A DNA stretch of 64,000 bases from Pseudomonas sp. ATCC 13867 (GCF_000349845.1 NC_020829.1:4533001-4597000), one strand, 5' to 3'; numbered from the stretch's first letter, positions 1 through 9,156 are shown. Numbers and translations: made by a program. Notes: generated by a model from the sequence alone, not told the origin.

Positions 1-207
1 CTTGGCATCCTTGGCGGACAGGTCGTAACCGGCCTCGACGAAGAAGCCGACGAAACGCTCGAAGTCGTCGACGCGCAGGCCGCGGTAGGCCTTGACCAGC
101 TTGTGCAGGGACGCAGGGGTGTTGTCGGCCGGTTCCACGTCGAGGAACAGCTTGATGGCGCCGTCGCCGATTTCTTCGCCAATCACCTGCTTCTTGTCTT
201 TACGCAT
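1..207 (-). CDS. PA4642-family conserved hypothetical protein (3' end outside window)
   Basis: The reverse strand is open from an ATG at 205-207 to the window edge, giving the first 69 residues (MRKDKKQVIGEEIGDGAIKL...). The charged N-terminus and the FERFVGFFVEAGYDL segment match the small uncharacterised Pseudomonas protein I remember as PA4642, which neighbours the same LysR gene in P. aeruginosa. No membrane segment or signal peptide is visible. The function is unknown and the C-terminus lies outside the window. Confidence 0.75.
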   Translation of the reverse strand, partial: MRKDKKQVIGEEIGDGAIKLFLDVEPADNTPASLHKLVKAYRGLRVDDFERFVGFFVEAGYDLSAKDAK

Positions 208-307
208 CGCTCGCTTCTCTCTACGGCTGTCTCGGGGATCGCGGCCCGCATCGGCTCAGGCCGGGCACCACGCTAGGCGGGAGTTTAACCCCGCGCCAGG
301 GGATGGC

Positions 308-802
308 TCAACGCGCGCGCACCGCGCCGGTATGCAGGTCGGCCCAGATATGACCGTTGCCGTAGGTGAGGAACTGCACGTAAACGGTGCCGTTACGCAG
401 CAGGTCGAGCAGCCGTGGATAAGCCGCCTGCGGGTAGTACAGGCTGAGCACGCGGGTCTTCTCATCAAAGGCCGGCTTCTTCAGGCTCTTGCCCTCGGCG
501 TCGAAGCTGATGACGACCTGGCTGATCCGCGCGCCCTTGTTCAGGGGCTTGCCCTTGAGGCGCAGCAGCGACGGCGTGGTAATCGGAATCGGCTGCTGGT
601 TGGACTGGCGCTGGTTGCCCAGCACCACACTGTACTCGGTGACCTGCAGCAGTTGCTGCTGCTCCGGCTCGCCCTGGCGCAGGCCGGCGTCGTCCGGTGG
701 CAGGAACTGGCTGTGCATCGGCGCGGCGACAGCAACCCCGGCAAGGCCAAGAGGAAGGCAGAACAGCAGCGCCAGCACGGCGCCCGGCATGCGAACGGAC
801 AT
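308..802 (-). CDS. Exported hypothetical protein
   Basis: This 164-residue protein starts with a clear signal peptide: hydrophobic residues of about 8-27 followed by a VAVAAP cleavage-like site. The mature part holds a glutamine-rich stretch and a C-terminal region ending in YVQFLTYGNGHIWADL. I do not recognise the family. Three start codons lie in tandem (GTG 808, ATG 805, ATG 802). The GGAGG at 808-812 on the reverse strand is best spaced for the ATG at 802. It lies divergent from the LysR gene and has no obvious operon partner. Confidence 0.7.
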   Translation of the reverse strand: MSVRMPGAVLALLFCLPLGLAGVAVAAPMHSQFLPPDDAGLRQGEPEQQQLLQVTEYSVVLGNQRQSNQQPIPITTPSLLRLKGKPLNKGARISQVVISFDAEGKSLKKPAFDEKTRVLSLYYPQAAYPRLLDLLRNGTVYVQFLTYGNGHIWADLHTGAVRAR

Positions 803-930
803 CATCACCTCCGCGGGACAGGGCCGGGCACTCTAGCACGCGCCCGAAGCGCCACGACAGGAGCTCATGGCAAGCCCGGCGATACATTGATAGCCTTCGA
901 AGCAACACCCCTCAAACATCGAACGACTTC

Positions 931-1848
931 ATGCTACATAACGTCTCCGACCTCGACCTGCGCCTGCTGCGCATCTTCGCCTGCGTGGTGCGCTGCGGTG
1001 GCTTCTCCGCCGCGCAGGGCGAACTGGGCATGGGCCAGTCGACCATCAGCACGCACATCGCCAGTCTGGAGACGCGTCTGGGCTACCGCCTGTGCGAGCG
1101 CGGCAAGAGCGGCTTTCGACTGACCGAGAAAGGCGAGCGGGTGCTGGACTATGCGCAGAACCTGTTCGCCGCGCTGGGCGACTTCCGCGATCAGGTGCAG
1201 TCCCTCGCCGGACGCCTGGTCGGCGAGCTGCACCTGGGCCTGGCCGACAACATCGCCACCCTGCCCGAGGCACGCATCCACCAGACGCTGGCGCGCTTCA
1301 ACCGCCGCGATCAGGACGTGCGCCTGCATTTCCTCATCGAATCCTCCAGCCAGTTGGAGCGCCTGGTACTCAGCGGCCGCCTGCACCTGGCCATCGCCTG
1401 CTTCAGCCGGCGCCTGCCGAACCTGCGCTACGAGCCGCTGTACCACGAGCGAGTCGCGGTGTTCTGCGGACGCGAACATCCGTTGTTCAACAAGCCAGTG
1501 ACAGATGCCGGAGAGCTGGAAACCTGCGACTGGATTCAGCACGGCTATGCGGTGGCCGACGTGCAGTTGCCGGCCGACCCACGGCGCAGCACGGCCTTCG
1601 CCCAGCACATGGAGGCGGTGCTCCACGCCGTGCGCGCCGGCACGCACCTGGGCTACCTGCCTACGCACTACGCCGAGCGCTGGGTGGAACAGGGCCAGAT
1701 GCGCGCTCTGCTGCCGGACAGCCTCAGCTACGGCATCACCCACAGCCTGGTGGTGCGCGACGAGCCGGGGCACAACGAAGCGCTCCAGGCGCTGGTCGAG
1801 GACCTGCGCCTGGAGCACGGGGTAACGCCGATTAGCGCGGCGCGGTGA
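931..1848 (+). CDS. LysR-family transcriptional regulator
   Basis: This 305-residue protein has the usual LysR length. The N-terminal winged helix-turn-helix spans about residues 8-65 (LRLLRIFACVVRCGGFSAAQ, then GMGQSTISTHIASLE), followed by a periplasmic-binding-like effector domain. It resembles the regulator at the PA4643 position next to PA4642. Its stop codon overlaps the convergent aldehyde dehydrogenase gene by 17 bp, so the dehydrogenase is a neighbour but not proven a target. The effector is unknown. The ATG at 931 was chosen because the helix-turn-helix begins right after it. Confidence 0.85.
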   Translation: MLHNVSDLDLRLLRIFACVVRCGGFSAAQGELGMGQSTISTHIASLETRLGYRLCERGKSGFRLTEKGERVLDYAQNLFAALGDFRDQVQSLAGRLVGELHLGLADNIATLPEARIHQTLARFNRRDQDVRLHFLIESSSQLERLVLSGRLHLAIACFSRRLPNLRYEPLYHERVAVFCGREHPLFNKPVTDAGELETCDWIQHGYAVADVQLPADPRRSTAFAQHMEAVLHAVRAGTHLGYLPTHYAERWVEQGQMRALLPDSLSYGITHSLVVRDEPGHNEALQALVEDLRLEHGVTPISAAR

Positions 1849-3256
1849 TGTGCTTGATGTCGAAGAACGCCGACAGGCCCCACGGCCCCAGCTCGCGGCC
1901 GATGCCACTGCGCTTGCCGCCGCCCCAGGAGGTCTGCGGGAATACCACCTGCGGCGAGTTCAGCCAGACGTTGCCGGCTTCCAGATTCTCGGCGACGCGC
2001 TGAGCACGCTCGAGATCGGCGCTGCACACGGTGGCGGCCAGGGCGAAGTCGCTGTCGTTGGCCTGACGCAGGGCATCGGCTTCGTCACTGAAGGTCCGCA
2101 CGCACAGCACCGGGCCGAAGATTTCCTCGCGCCACAGGCGGCTGTCCGCCGCTACATCGGTGTACACGGTCGGCTGGATGAACCAGCCCTCGGCCGCTTC
2201 GCCGCCGGTCAGGCAGGCCAGGCCTTCGTCGCGGGCCACCGCGAAATAATCGAGCACCTTGCGGTACTGCGCTTCGCTGGTCATCGGGCCCATGTCGGTT
2301 TCGCCCTGCAGCGAATCGCCGACGCGCAGGCCTTCCACCGCAATCTTCAGCTTCGCCAGCAGCGGCGCGGCGATGGATTTCTGCACCAGCAGGCGCGAAG
2401 TGGCGGAGCACATCTGCCCGGCGTTCCAGTAGACACCGGCGATGATCCACTGCACGGCCTCGTCCAGGTCGCAGTCCTCGAACACCAGGATCGGCGACTT
2501 GCCGCCCAGCTCCAGGCCGACCGGCAGGGTGCGCGCGGCGGCAGCTTCCATGACCTTGCGGCCAACGACGTTGCTACCGGTGAAGGACAGCTTGGCGATG
2601 CCCGGATGGCTGCACAGAGCAGCGCCGGCATCGGCGAGGCCAGGCACCAGGTTCAGCACGCCGGCAGGCAGGCCGATAGCGTCGGCGATCTCGCCCAGCA
2701 CCAGCTCGATCAGCGGAGTGATCTCCGAGGGCTTGAGCACCACGGTGCAGCCCGCCGCCAGGGCTGGCGCGACTTTCCAGGCGCTGGTCACCAGCGGGAA
2801 GTTCCACGGCACGATCAGGCCGACCACGCCGATGGGCTCGAAGCGCGTCTGCGAGCGGTAGCCGGCATCCGGCAGGGCCACTTCGGCGTTCTGCCGGGCG
2901 TCCAGTTGGTCGGCCAATTCGGCGTAGTAGGCGAAGGTGGCGATGGCGTCGCCGATGTCGATTTCCGCTTCCAGGCGCGGCTTGCCGCTGGCCTGCATCT
3001 GCAGGGCGATCAGCGCTTCGCTGCGGGCTTCGAGCTGTTCGGCGAAGGCGCGCAGGTAACCCGCGCGCTGGGCGGCGCCGGTCAGCTTCCAGTCAGCGAA
3101 GGCGCGCTTGGCGGCAGCGACGGCGCGCTCCACGTCGGACACACCGGCGCAGGCGACCTCCGGCAGCGCTTCACGGGTGGCGGGAGCGGTCGGACGCAGG
3201 ACCGCGCCACTGTCGGCGGGCTGCCATTGGCCATCGATATAGAGGAGACGGGACAT
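1832..3256 (-). CDS. NAD(P)-dependent aldehyde dehydrogenase (ALDH superfamily)
   Basis: The 474-residue protein is a full-length ALDH, predicted to oxidise an aldehyde to the acid in the cytoplasm. The coenzyme-pocket motif PWNFP is at about residues 150-154, the general base is in LELGGKSP (Glu249) and the catalytic cysteine is in GQMCSATSR (Cys283). The overall pattern is closest to betaine-aldehyde or amino-aldehyde dehydrogenases, but the substrate cannot be read from the sequence. Start at MSRLLYIDG, because upstream in-frame residues look non-coding. It is convergent with the LysR gene and overlaps its end by 17 bp. Confidence 0.88.
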   Translation of the reverse strand: MSRLLYIDGQWQPADSGAVLRPTAPATREALPEVACAGVSDVERAVAAAKRAFADWKLTGAAQRAGYLRAFAEQLEARSEALIALQMQASGKPRLEAEIDIGDAIATFAYYAELADQLDARQNAEVALPDAGYRSQTRFEPIGVVGLIVPWNFPLVTSAWKVAPALAAGCTVVLKPSEITPLIELVLGEIADAIGLPAGVLNLVPGLADAGAALCSHPGIAKLSFTGSNVVGRKVMEAAAARTLPVGLELGGKSPILVFEDCDLDEAVQWIIAGVYWNAGQMCSATSRLLVQKSIAAPLLAKLKIAVEGLRVGDSLQGETDMGPMTSEAQYRKVLDYFAVARDEGLACLTGGEAAEGWFIQPTVYTDVAADSRLWREEIFGPVLCVRTFSDEADALRQANDSDFALAATVCSADLERAQRVAENLEAGNVWLNSPQVVFPQTSWGGGKRSGIGRELGPWGLSAFFDIKHITAPR

Positions 3257-3370
3257 GCGAACCTCGGACGGTTGTCTTGTGAGGGTCGCAGGATAGGCGG
3301 GGCATGCATCGGCAAAAATGCGAGTCAGCCCATGCATGCATCGATATCGTCAGATGTATCAGACTGGACT

Positions 3371-3462
3371 GTAGGAGCGAGCTTGCTCGCGAACCGCCCA
3401 GCACTGCTGCGCCCGGCGAGTCCGTTCGCGAGCAATAACGAGGGCGTCCCCCTCGCTCCTAC
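3371..3462. repeat. REP-like extragenic element (family 1)
   Basis: An imperfect inverted repeat. It opens with GTAGGAGCGAGCTTGCTCGC and closes with TTCGCGAGCA...CTCGCTCCTAC, about 92 bp in all. It sits between the start of the aldehyde dehydrogenase gene and the end of the cupin gene. Further copies occur across the window. Confidence 0.85.
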
Positions 3463-3476
3463 GAAAAGCAGGCGCC

Positions 3477-3950
3477 TCAGGCGAACTGGGCGCGCATCCA
3501 CGCCAGGTATTCGGCAGCGCCCGCTTCACCCTCACACGGCGCCCACTGTCCACGCTCGTCCTCGCCCAGCGGGACGAACGGACCGGACTTGGCCTCGAAC
3601 ATCACGCTGTCCGGCTCCAGCGCCACGATGGCATGGAAGGTACCCGGCGGCAGGTCCGCACCGACGCACTCGCCGCCGGCACGCAGCACACGGGTGGTCA
3701 ACAGCTCGCCGCTGTCCGAGAAGATCAGCAGGCCCAGCGCGCCCTTCACCACCAGCAGGCTCTCGGCCTTGTCCGGGTGACGGTGGCAATGCGGCGGGAT
3801 GTAGCTGTCGGGCTGCAGCGCATTGAGCAGGCGATGGCAGGGTTCGCTCTGCTCATGGAAGTTGTGGTTCTGCCGGCGCCGGGGGCTGGCGGCGGCACGG
3901 GCCGCGATCTCGTCGAACAGCACGCTGTCGAGGAAACGCGGCCCGCCCAT
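3477..3950 (-). CDS. WbuC-type cupin protein
   Basis: This 157-residue protein has a cupin metal-binding motif in its centre: PPHCHRHPDKAESLLVVKG (about residues 52-70), with a second conserved histidine in PPGTFHAIVAL. This pattern is typical of WbuC-type cupins, often found near polysaccharide genes, whose reaction is not settled. It begins one base after the hpt stop codon (3952), so it is probably translated from the same transcript as the phosphoribosyltransferase. Why a cupin is coupled to purine salvage is unclear. Confidence 0.78.
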   Translation of the reverse strand: MGGPRFLDSVLFDEIAARAAASPRRRQNHNFHEQSEPCHRLLNALQPDSYIPPHCHRHPDKAESLLVVKGALGLLIFSDSGELLTTRVLRAGGECVGADLPPGTFHAIVALEPDSVMFEAKSGPFVPLGEDERGQWAPCEGEAGAAEYLAWMRAQFA

Positions 3951-3951
3951 C

Positions 3952-4509
3952 TCAGAGCCCCTTGACCGCGAAGATGCCCGCGGCGTTGCGCCAGTAGCCC
4001 TTGTAGTCCATGCCGTAGCCGAAGATGTAGCGGTCGATGCAGGACAGGCCCACGTAGTCGGCCTTCAGGTCCGGACGGGCCTTGCGGTCGTGGTCCTTGT
4101 CGATCAGCACGGCGGTGTGTACGCGCTTGGCGCCGGCATGCTTGCAGAAGTCGATGATCGCCGAGAGGGTGTGCCCTTCGTCGAGGATGTCGTCGACGAT
4201 CAGCACGTCGCGGTCGATGAAGGAGATTTCCGGCTTGGCCTTCCAGAACAGCTCGCCGCCGGTGGTCTCGTTGCGGTAACGGGTCGCATGCAGGTAGGAG
4301 GCTTCCAGCGGGAAATTCAGCAGCGGAAGCAGCTTGCCGGAGAAGATCAGGCCACCGTTCATCACGCAGAACACCACCGGGTTGGTGTCGGCCAGCGAGC
4401 CGTTGATGGCCTCGGCCACACGGGCGATGGCGGCCTCTACCTCGGCGTTGGTGTACAGGCAGTCGGCTTCGGCCATGACTTGGCGGATGTGCGCGAGATC
4501 GACGGACAT
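3952..4509 (-). CDS. hpt: Hypoxanthine/guanine phosphoribosyltransferase
   Basis: The 185-residue protein transfers the ribose phosphate of PRPP onto hypoxanthine or guanine, a purine salvage step in the cytoplasm. The PRPP loop is VLIVDDILDEGHT (about residues 101-113). The upstream VMNGGLIFSGKLL is the PPi-binding loop region and YIFGYGMDYKGYWRN is the C-terminal base-binding hood. It is divergent from upp, so purine and pyrimidine salvage share one control region at 4510-4664. It corresponds to the PA4645 position in P. aeruginosa. Confidence 0.9.
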   Translation of the reverse strand: MSVDLAHIRQVMAEADCLYTNAEVEAAIARVAEAINGSLADTNPVVFCVMNGGLIFSGKLLPLLNFPLEASYLHATRYRNETTGGELFWKAKPEISFIDRDVLIVDDILDEGHTLSAIIDFCKHAGAKRVHTAVLIDKDHDRKARPDLKADYVGLSCIDRYIFGYGMDYKGYWRNAAGIFAVKGL

Positions 4510-4664
4510 GAGGGCTCTCCGGTGAAAAAGTGCGCAAAGGTACCTATCGGCGTGCCGTGGAGCAAGGGTCAGCGGACGAAAGTCGCCAACAATCGTGGCC
4601 CAAGATAGCTACGATGCATTACGCTACCGCAATTTTTTTGCCAGCCCGTCCGGAGACCCCGTCC

Positions 4665-5303
4665 ATGCCCGTACTCGAGATCCGTCACCCCCTGATCCGA
4701 CACAAGATCGGTCTGATGCGCCGCCATGACATCAGCACCAAGAATTTCCGTGAGCTGGCCCAGGAAGTCGGCGCCCTGCTGACCTATGAGGCGACCAAGG
4801 ATCTGCCGCTGGAGAACTACGAGATCGAGGGTTGGGCCGGTTCGGTGCAGGTGGAGAAGATCGCCGGCAAGAAGATCACCGTGGTGCCGATCCTGCGCGC
4901 CGGCATCGGCATGCTCGACGGCGTGCTCAGCCTGATTCCGGGCGCCAAGGTCAGCGCCGTGGGTGTCGCGCGCAACGAGGAAACCCTTGAAGCACACACC
5001 TACCTGGAAAAGCTGGCGCCGGACATCGCCGAGCGTCGCTCGCTGATCATCGACCCGATGCTGGCCACCGGCGGCTCGATGGTCGCCACCATCGACCTGC
5101 TGAAGAAGGCCGGCTGCAAGGAGATTCGCGCGATGGTGCTGGTGGCGGCACCGGAAGGGATCAAGGCGGTCAACGATGCGCATCCGGACGTGCTCATCTA
5201 TACCGCCTCCATCGACCAGCGCCTGAACGAGAACGGCTACATCATTCCGGGCCTGGGCGATGCCGGTGACAAGATCTTCGGCACCAAGCAGAAGGACACC
5301 TGA
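4665..5303 (+). CDS. upp: Uracil phosphoribosyltransferase
   Basis: A 212-residue enzyme converting uracil and PRPP to UMP. The PRPP-binding motif is [13 protein letters not shown] (about residues 127-139) and the uracil-binding C-terminal part contains [17 protein letters not shown]. Start at ATG 4665 ([20 protein letters not shown]), which matches the usual family start; upstream in-frame sequence is non-coding. uraA follows after 3 bases, giving a classic upp-uraA salvage operon in which the permease supplies the substrate. Confidence 0.95.
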   Translation: MPVLEIRHPLIRHKIGLMRRHDISTKNFRELAQEVGALLTYEATKDLPLENYEIEGWAGSVQVEKIAGKKITVVPILRAGIGMLDGVLSLIPGAKVSAVGVARNEETLEAHTYLEKLAPDIAERRSLIIDPMLATGGSMVATIDLLKKAGCKEIRAMVLVAAPEGIKAVNDAHPDVLIYTASIDQRLNENGYIIPGLGDAGDKIFGTKQKDT

Positions 5304-5306
5304 TAG

Positions 5307-6608
5307 ATGGCCGACGAATACAACGACCCGCTGTGGCGCCAGGTCATCTCGGGCGCGCAGATGCTGTTCGTGGCCTTCGGCGCGCTGGTGCTGATGCCGC
5401 TGATCACCGGCCTGGACCCGAACGTCGCGCTGTTCACCGCCGGCTTCGGCACCCTGATGTTCCAGATCGTCACGGGCCGCCAGGTGCCGGTGTTCCTGGC
5501 CTCTAGCTTCGCCTTCATTACCCCGATCATCCTCGCCAAGGGCCAGTTCGGCCTGGCCGCGACCATGGGCGGCGTGGTGGCGGCGGGCTTCGTCTACACC
5601 TTCCTGGGCCTGGCGGTGAAGATCAAGGGCACCGGCTTCATCGACCGCCTGCTGCCGCCGGTGGTCATCGGCCCGGTGATCATCTCCATTGGCCTGGCGA
5701 TGGCGCCGATCGCCGCCAACATGGCAATGGGCAAGGCCGGCGACGGCAGCGAGCTGATTCCGTACAAGACCGCCATGCTGATTTCCATGCCGGCGCTGGT
5801 CACCACCCTGATCGTCGCGGTATTCGCCAAGGGCATGCTGCGCCTGGTGCCGATCATCGCCGGCGTGCTGGTGGGCTACGGCCTGTCCTTCGCCTTCGGC
5901 GTGGTCGACGTCGCCAAGATCGTCGCCGCGCCCTGGCTGGAGCTGCCGAAGTTCACCGCCCCGGAGTTCAACTGGCAGGCCATCCTGTTCATCGTCCCGG
6001 TGGCGCTGGCACCAGCCATCGAGCACATCGGCGGCGTCATCGCGATAGGCGGCGTGACCGGCAAGAACTACCTGAAGACCCCGGGCCTGCACCGCACCCT
6101 GCTGGGCGACGGCATCGCCACCTCCACCGCCGGCCTGTTCGGCGGCCCGCCGAACACCACCTACGCGGAAGTGACCGGCGCAGTGATGCTGACCAAGAAC
6201 TACAACCCGAAGATCATGACCTGGGCGGCGCTGTTCGCCGTCGGCCTGGCCTTCGTCGGCAAGTTCGGCGCCATCCTGCAGAGCATCCCGGTACCGGTGA
6301 TGGGCGGCATCCTCTGCCTGCTGTTCGGCACCATCGCCTCGGTGGGCATGAACACCCTGATCCGCCACAAGGTCGACCTGTCCCAGGCGCGCAACCTGTG
6401 CATCGTCTCGGTCACCCTGGTGTTCGGCATCGGCGGCGTACTGATCGGCACCGGCACCGGCCCGGACGACTTCGGCCTGAAGGGCATCGCCCTGTGTGCC
6501 ATCGTCGCCATCCTCCTCAACCTGATCCTGCCCGGCGAGGAAGGCTGGGAGAACAAGGCACTGGAAGAAGGCGCCGGCGTTTCTTCAACCGAGAAATCCG
6601 CCGAGTGA
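5307..6608 (+). CDS. uraA: Uracil:proton symporter (UraA/NCS2 family permease)
   Basis: A 433-residue inner-membrane protein with about 14 hydrophobic segments and the NCS2 pattern. It contains the VPVFLASSFAFITP segment, the carboxylate-bearing APAIEHIGGVIAIGGVTGKN region (substrate-binding helix) and the FGGPPNTTYAEVTGAV signature. It starts right after the upp stop, so the two are co-translated. It imports uracil for UPP. The end of this gene is also the end of the segment that keeps the PA4642-PA4647 gene order. Confidence 0.93.
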   Translation: MADEYNDPLWRQVISGAQMLFVAFGALVLMPLITGLDPNVALFTAGFGTLMFQIVTGRQVPVFLASSFAFITPIILAKGQFGLAATMGGVVAAGFVYTFLGLAVKIKGTGFIDRLLPPVVIGPVIISIGLAMAPIAANMAMGKAGDGSELIPYKTAMLISMPALVTTLIVAVFAKGMLRLVPIIAGVLVGYGLSFAFGVVDVAKIVAAPWLELPKFTAPEFNWQAILFIVPVALAPAIEHIGGVIAIGGVTGKNYLKTPGLHRTLLGDGIATSTAGLFGGPPNTTYAEVTGAVMLTKNYNPKIMTWAALFAVGLAFVGKFGAILQSIPVPVMGGILCLLFGTIASVGMNTLIRHKVDLSQARNLCIVSVTLVFGIGGVLIGTGTGPDDFGLKGIALCAIVAILLNLILPGEEGWENKALEEGAGVSSTEKSAE

Positions 6609-6770
6609 GCCCAGGGCGCCGTCAGCCGGCGGCGCCCTCCGCCCACGGAAAGTTCGGCGAACGCAGGTCCCCGCTGACGGTCCACTCTGCATGAAAGCGC
6701 GACTCGGCCAGAACACTGCCCCGCTCCAACCTGCCCAGCCCTCCTCTCCGCCCCTGCCGGAGGCGCGTCC

Positions 6771-7769
6771 GTGACGCGTGCCTGCTGGCTCCTGCTCGGC
6801 CTGATCGGCGCCTCGCTGGTCCCGCTGGTCCTCGGCGGCCGGGAAATGCTCGCCCACGTCCTGGCCTTCCCCCTCGACAGCCTGCTGGTCATGTTCGGCA
6901 TGATCCTGCTGTGCTGGCTGATCAACGCCCAGAAGTTGCGGGTGCTGCTCAACGGCCGCGCCGGCGACATCGGCCGGGTGCAGTCGGTGGGGATCATCAT
7001 GGCCTCGGAATTTGCCTTCTACGCTACACCGGGCGGCACCGGCGGCCCGTTGACGCTAATGGCCCTGCTGTCGCGCCACGGCATGCGGCCGGCGCACAGC
7101 AGCGCGATCTTCGCCGTGGACCAGCTCAGCGACCTGATGTTCTTCCTCTGCGCGCTGGCGGCCGTGCTGATCTGGGCCCTGTCCCACAGCATCAGCCCGG
7201 ACCTGGAGACCTCGCTGATCACCAGTGGCGTACTGCTGGGCGGCATCTTCTTCGGCGTGGTGCTGCTGGCACGCTTCCAGCGCCGGGCGATCAAGGCCAA
7301 CGGACGCCTGCTCGCGCGCCTGGGCATGAAACCGCGCACACGCCTGCGCTGGGCGCGCAAATGCCTGCACTTCCGCGACACCCTGGTCAGCAGCCTGCGC
7401 CAGCCCAAACGCCGCCTGGCACTGATCTTCTTCCTCACCTGCTGCCACTGGACGCTGCGCTTCTCGGTGCTCTACCTCACCCTGCGCGCGATGAACGTGG
7501 ACCTGCACTGGGCCTGGACCTTCCTGATCCAGTTGCTGTCGCTGGCGGCCGGGCTGGCCACGCTGCTGCCGGGCGGTGCCGGTGGCACCGAGTTGACCTC
7601 CGCCGCGCTGCTCGCCCCGCTGGTGGGCAAATCCACGGCGGCCGCGGCCATCCTGATCTGGCGCGTGGTGACCTACTACTTCTATCTGGTGATGGGCGCG
7701 CCGGTGTTCGCCCTGCTGGCGGGGCGACCGTTACTGCGCAAGCTGATCGGGCTGCGGGAAAAGACCTGA
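6771..7769 (+). CDS. Flippase-like / LPG-synthase transmembrane-domain protein (UPF0104)
   Basis: A 332-residue integral membrane protein with about 8 hydrophobic helices. It matches the lysylphosphatidylglycerol synthase TM region family (YbhN/UPF0104): a conserved EFAFYATPGGTGGPLTLMAL segment at about residue 83 and LLPGGAGGTELTSAALL at about residue 262. Members that have been studied move lipids or lipid-linked molecules; the substrate here is unknown. The start is GTG 6771, preceded by GGAGG with 7 bases spacing. It is not part of the PAO1 uraA neighbourhood as I recall it, and the gap to uraA is 162 bases. Confidence 0.75.
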   Translation: MTRACWLLLGLIGASLVPLVLGGREMLAHVLAFPLDSLLVMFGMILLCWLINAQKLRVLLNGRAGDIGRVQSVGIIMASEFAFYATPGGTGGPLTLMALLSRHGMRPAHSSAIFAVDQLSDLMFFLCALAAVLIWALSHSISPDLETSLITSGVLLGGIFFGVVLLARFQRRAIKANGRLLARLGMKPRTRLRWARKCLHFRDTLVSSLRQPKRRLALIFFLTCCHWTLRFSVLYLTLRAMNVDLHWAWTFLIQLLSLAAGLATLLPGGAGGTELTSAALLAPLVGKSTAAAAILIWRVVTYYFYLVMGAPVFALLAGRPLLRKLIGLREKT

Positions 7770-7772
7770 GAC

Positions 7773-7958
7773 TCAGTCTTCGGCAGGCTTGTCGCCCTCG
7801 GGCGGCGTCTTCGGCGTAAGCGAATCCCAGAGCTCGGCGGCGCCGGGAAACTCGGTGCCGTCCTCTTCGCTCAAGGCTTCGGGATCGTAGCGGCTGGTGC
7901 AGCCTTCGCCCAGGGTGGGCGGCGGGGTGGCAGTGCCGGGGTTCTTCGGGTCGCTCAT
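7773..7958 (-). CDS. Small acidic hypothetical protein
   Basis: A 61-residue proline- and acid-rich protein (MSDPKNPGTATPPPTLGEGC..., ending PPEGDKPAED) without membrane segment. It is convergent with the flippase-like gene and lies downstream of purU on the same strand, 87 bases away. The second ATG (7958) has a GGAG about 9 bases upstream; the first ATG (7967) is too close to it. The function is unknown. A small gene sits at the same place beside purU in P. aeruginosa, which supports it being real. Confidence 0.6.
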   Translation of the reverse strand: MSDPKNPGTATPPPTLGEGCTSRYDPEALSEEDGTEFPGAAELWDSLTPKTPPEGDKPAED

Positions 7959-8045
7959 GCTGACCATCTCCGTTGAGCGCAGCGCCCGCCATCGGAAGAC
8001 AGCGGGAGCATGCGGAGTACCCAGTCTGGAACGAAACCACGTGGA

Positions 8046-8897
8046 TCAGTCGAACACCACGGTCTTGTTGTCGTGCACCAGCACGCGGTCTTCCAGGTGG
8101 TAGCGCAGGCCGCGGGCCAGCACCAGCTTCTCCACGTCCTTGCCCAGGCGCACCAGGTCCTCGATGTTGTCGCGGTGGCTGATGCGCACCACGTCCTGCT
8201 CGATGATCGGGCCGGCGTCCAGCTCCTCGGTCACATAGTGGCAGGTCGCGCCGATCAGCTTCACGCCGCGCAGCGAGGCCTGGTGGTACGGCTTGGCGCC
8301 GACGAAGGACGGCAGGAAGCTGTGGTGGATGTTGATCACCTGGTGGCGGTACTTCTGGCACAGGTCCGGCGGGATGATCTGCATGTAGCGCGCCAGCACC
8401 ACGTTGTCGGCCTGGTGCTCGTCGATCAGGCGCGATACTTCCTCGAAGGCCGGCTGCTTGTTCTTCGGGTCCACCGGGACGTGGAAGTACGGAATGCCAT
8501 GCCACTCCACCATGCTGCGCAGGTCGTCGTGGTTGGCGATCACGCAGGGAATCTCGCAGTCCAGCTCGCCGCTGTGCCAGCGGTGCAGCAGGTCGGCCAG
8601 GCAGTGCGACTCGCGACTGGCCATCAGCACGACGCGCTTCTTCACCGAAGAGTCGGTGATCCGCCACTCCATGGAAAACTCGCGGGCGATGGGGGCGAAC
8701 GCCTGGCGGAAGCCGTCGATGTCGAATGGCAGGGAGTCGGCACGAATCTCATGCCGCATGAAGAACCAGCCGTTGTCATTATCGGAATGGTGACTGGCCT
8801 CGGTGATCCAGCCGTTGTAAGTGGCCAGGAAATTACTCACCTTGGCGACGATGCCGACCCCGTCAGGGCAGGCGATCACCAGTCGAAAAGTGCGCAT
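8046..8897 (-). CDS. purU: Formyltetrahydrofolate deformylase
   Basis: The 283-residue enzyme hydrolyses 10-formyl-THF to formate and THF, balancing one-carbon units and supplying formate for PurT. An N-terminal ACT domain (about residues 1-80, TFRLVIACPDGVGIVAKVSNF) precedes the formyltransferase fold. That fold holds VINIHHSFLPSFVGAKPYHQA with the catalytic histidine, and the aspartate in YVTEELDAGPIIEQD. Full length for the family. The ATG at 8897 is preceded by an AT-poor gap shared with mvaT. Homologue of purU1 in P. aeruginosa. Confidence 0.93.
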   Translation of the reverse strand: MRTFRLVIACPDGVGIVAKVSNFLATYNGWITEASHHSDNDNGWFFMRHEIRADSLPFDIDGFRQAFAPIAREFSMEWRITDSSVKKRVVLMASRESHCLADLLHRWHSGELDCEIPCVIANHDDLRSMVEWHGIPYFHVPVDPKNKQPAFEEVSRLIDEHQADNVVLARYMQIIPPDLCQKYRHQVINIHHSFLPSFVGAKPYHQASLRGVKLIGATCHYVTEELDAGPIIEQDVVRISHRDNIEDLVRLGKDVEKLVLARGLRYHLEDRVLVHDNKTVVFD

Positions 8898-9156
8898 GGG
8901 TGTACTCCAGATACATCGCGAAGGCCGCCATTCTAGCGGCTGGAGGGGAAAAGTTCAGCACTGGGCGGGAGTGGCCGACGAGAGCCAATTAGGGCTGGCG
9001 CGAATGCTCTGGTTAAATTCGACGTGCTAATAACTTCAATATTTGACTAATTACCCACAAAAGTTGTTCTTAGCGTTTACTTGAACAACTCCGCTGACTA
9101 TTATGGGTGCTACAAACTATCCGCCACCGCTGGACCTCAAGATTAAGGTACCCAAC

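Noticed and set aside
92..1123. Long open frames on the plus strand across 92-1123, and many other frames of 300-800 codons opposite real genes (for example 4569-6368, 45391-47967, 48564-51110, 58045-60225).
   Set aside because: High-GC DNA gives long antisense open frames; these translations are rich in R, A, G, H, Q and lack known motifs, while the opposite strand holds recognised proteins.
8898..9156. Search for a small RNA or gene in the AT-rich region between purU and mvaT.
   Set aside because: No Rho-independent terminator or ORF with a start and Shine-Dalgarno; the AT-richness is explained by mvaT's own control region.
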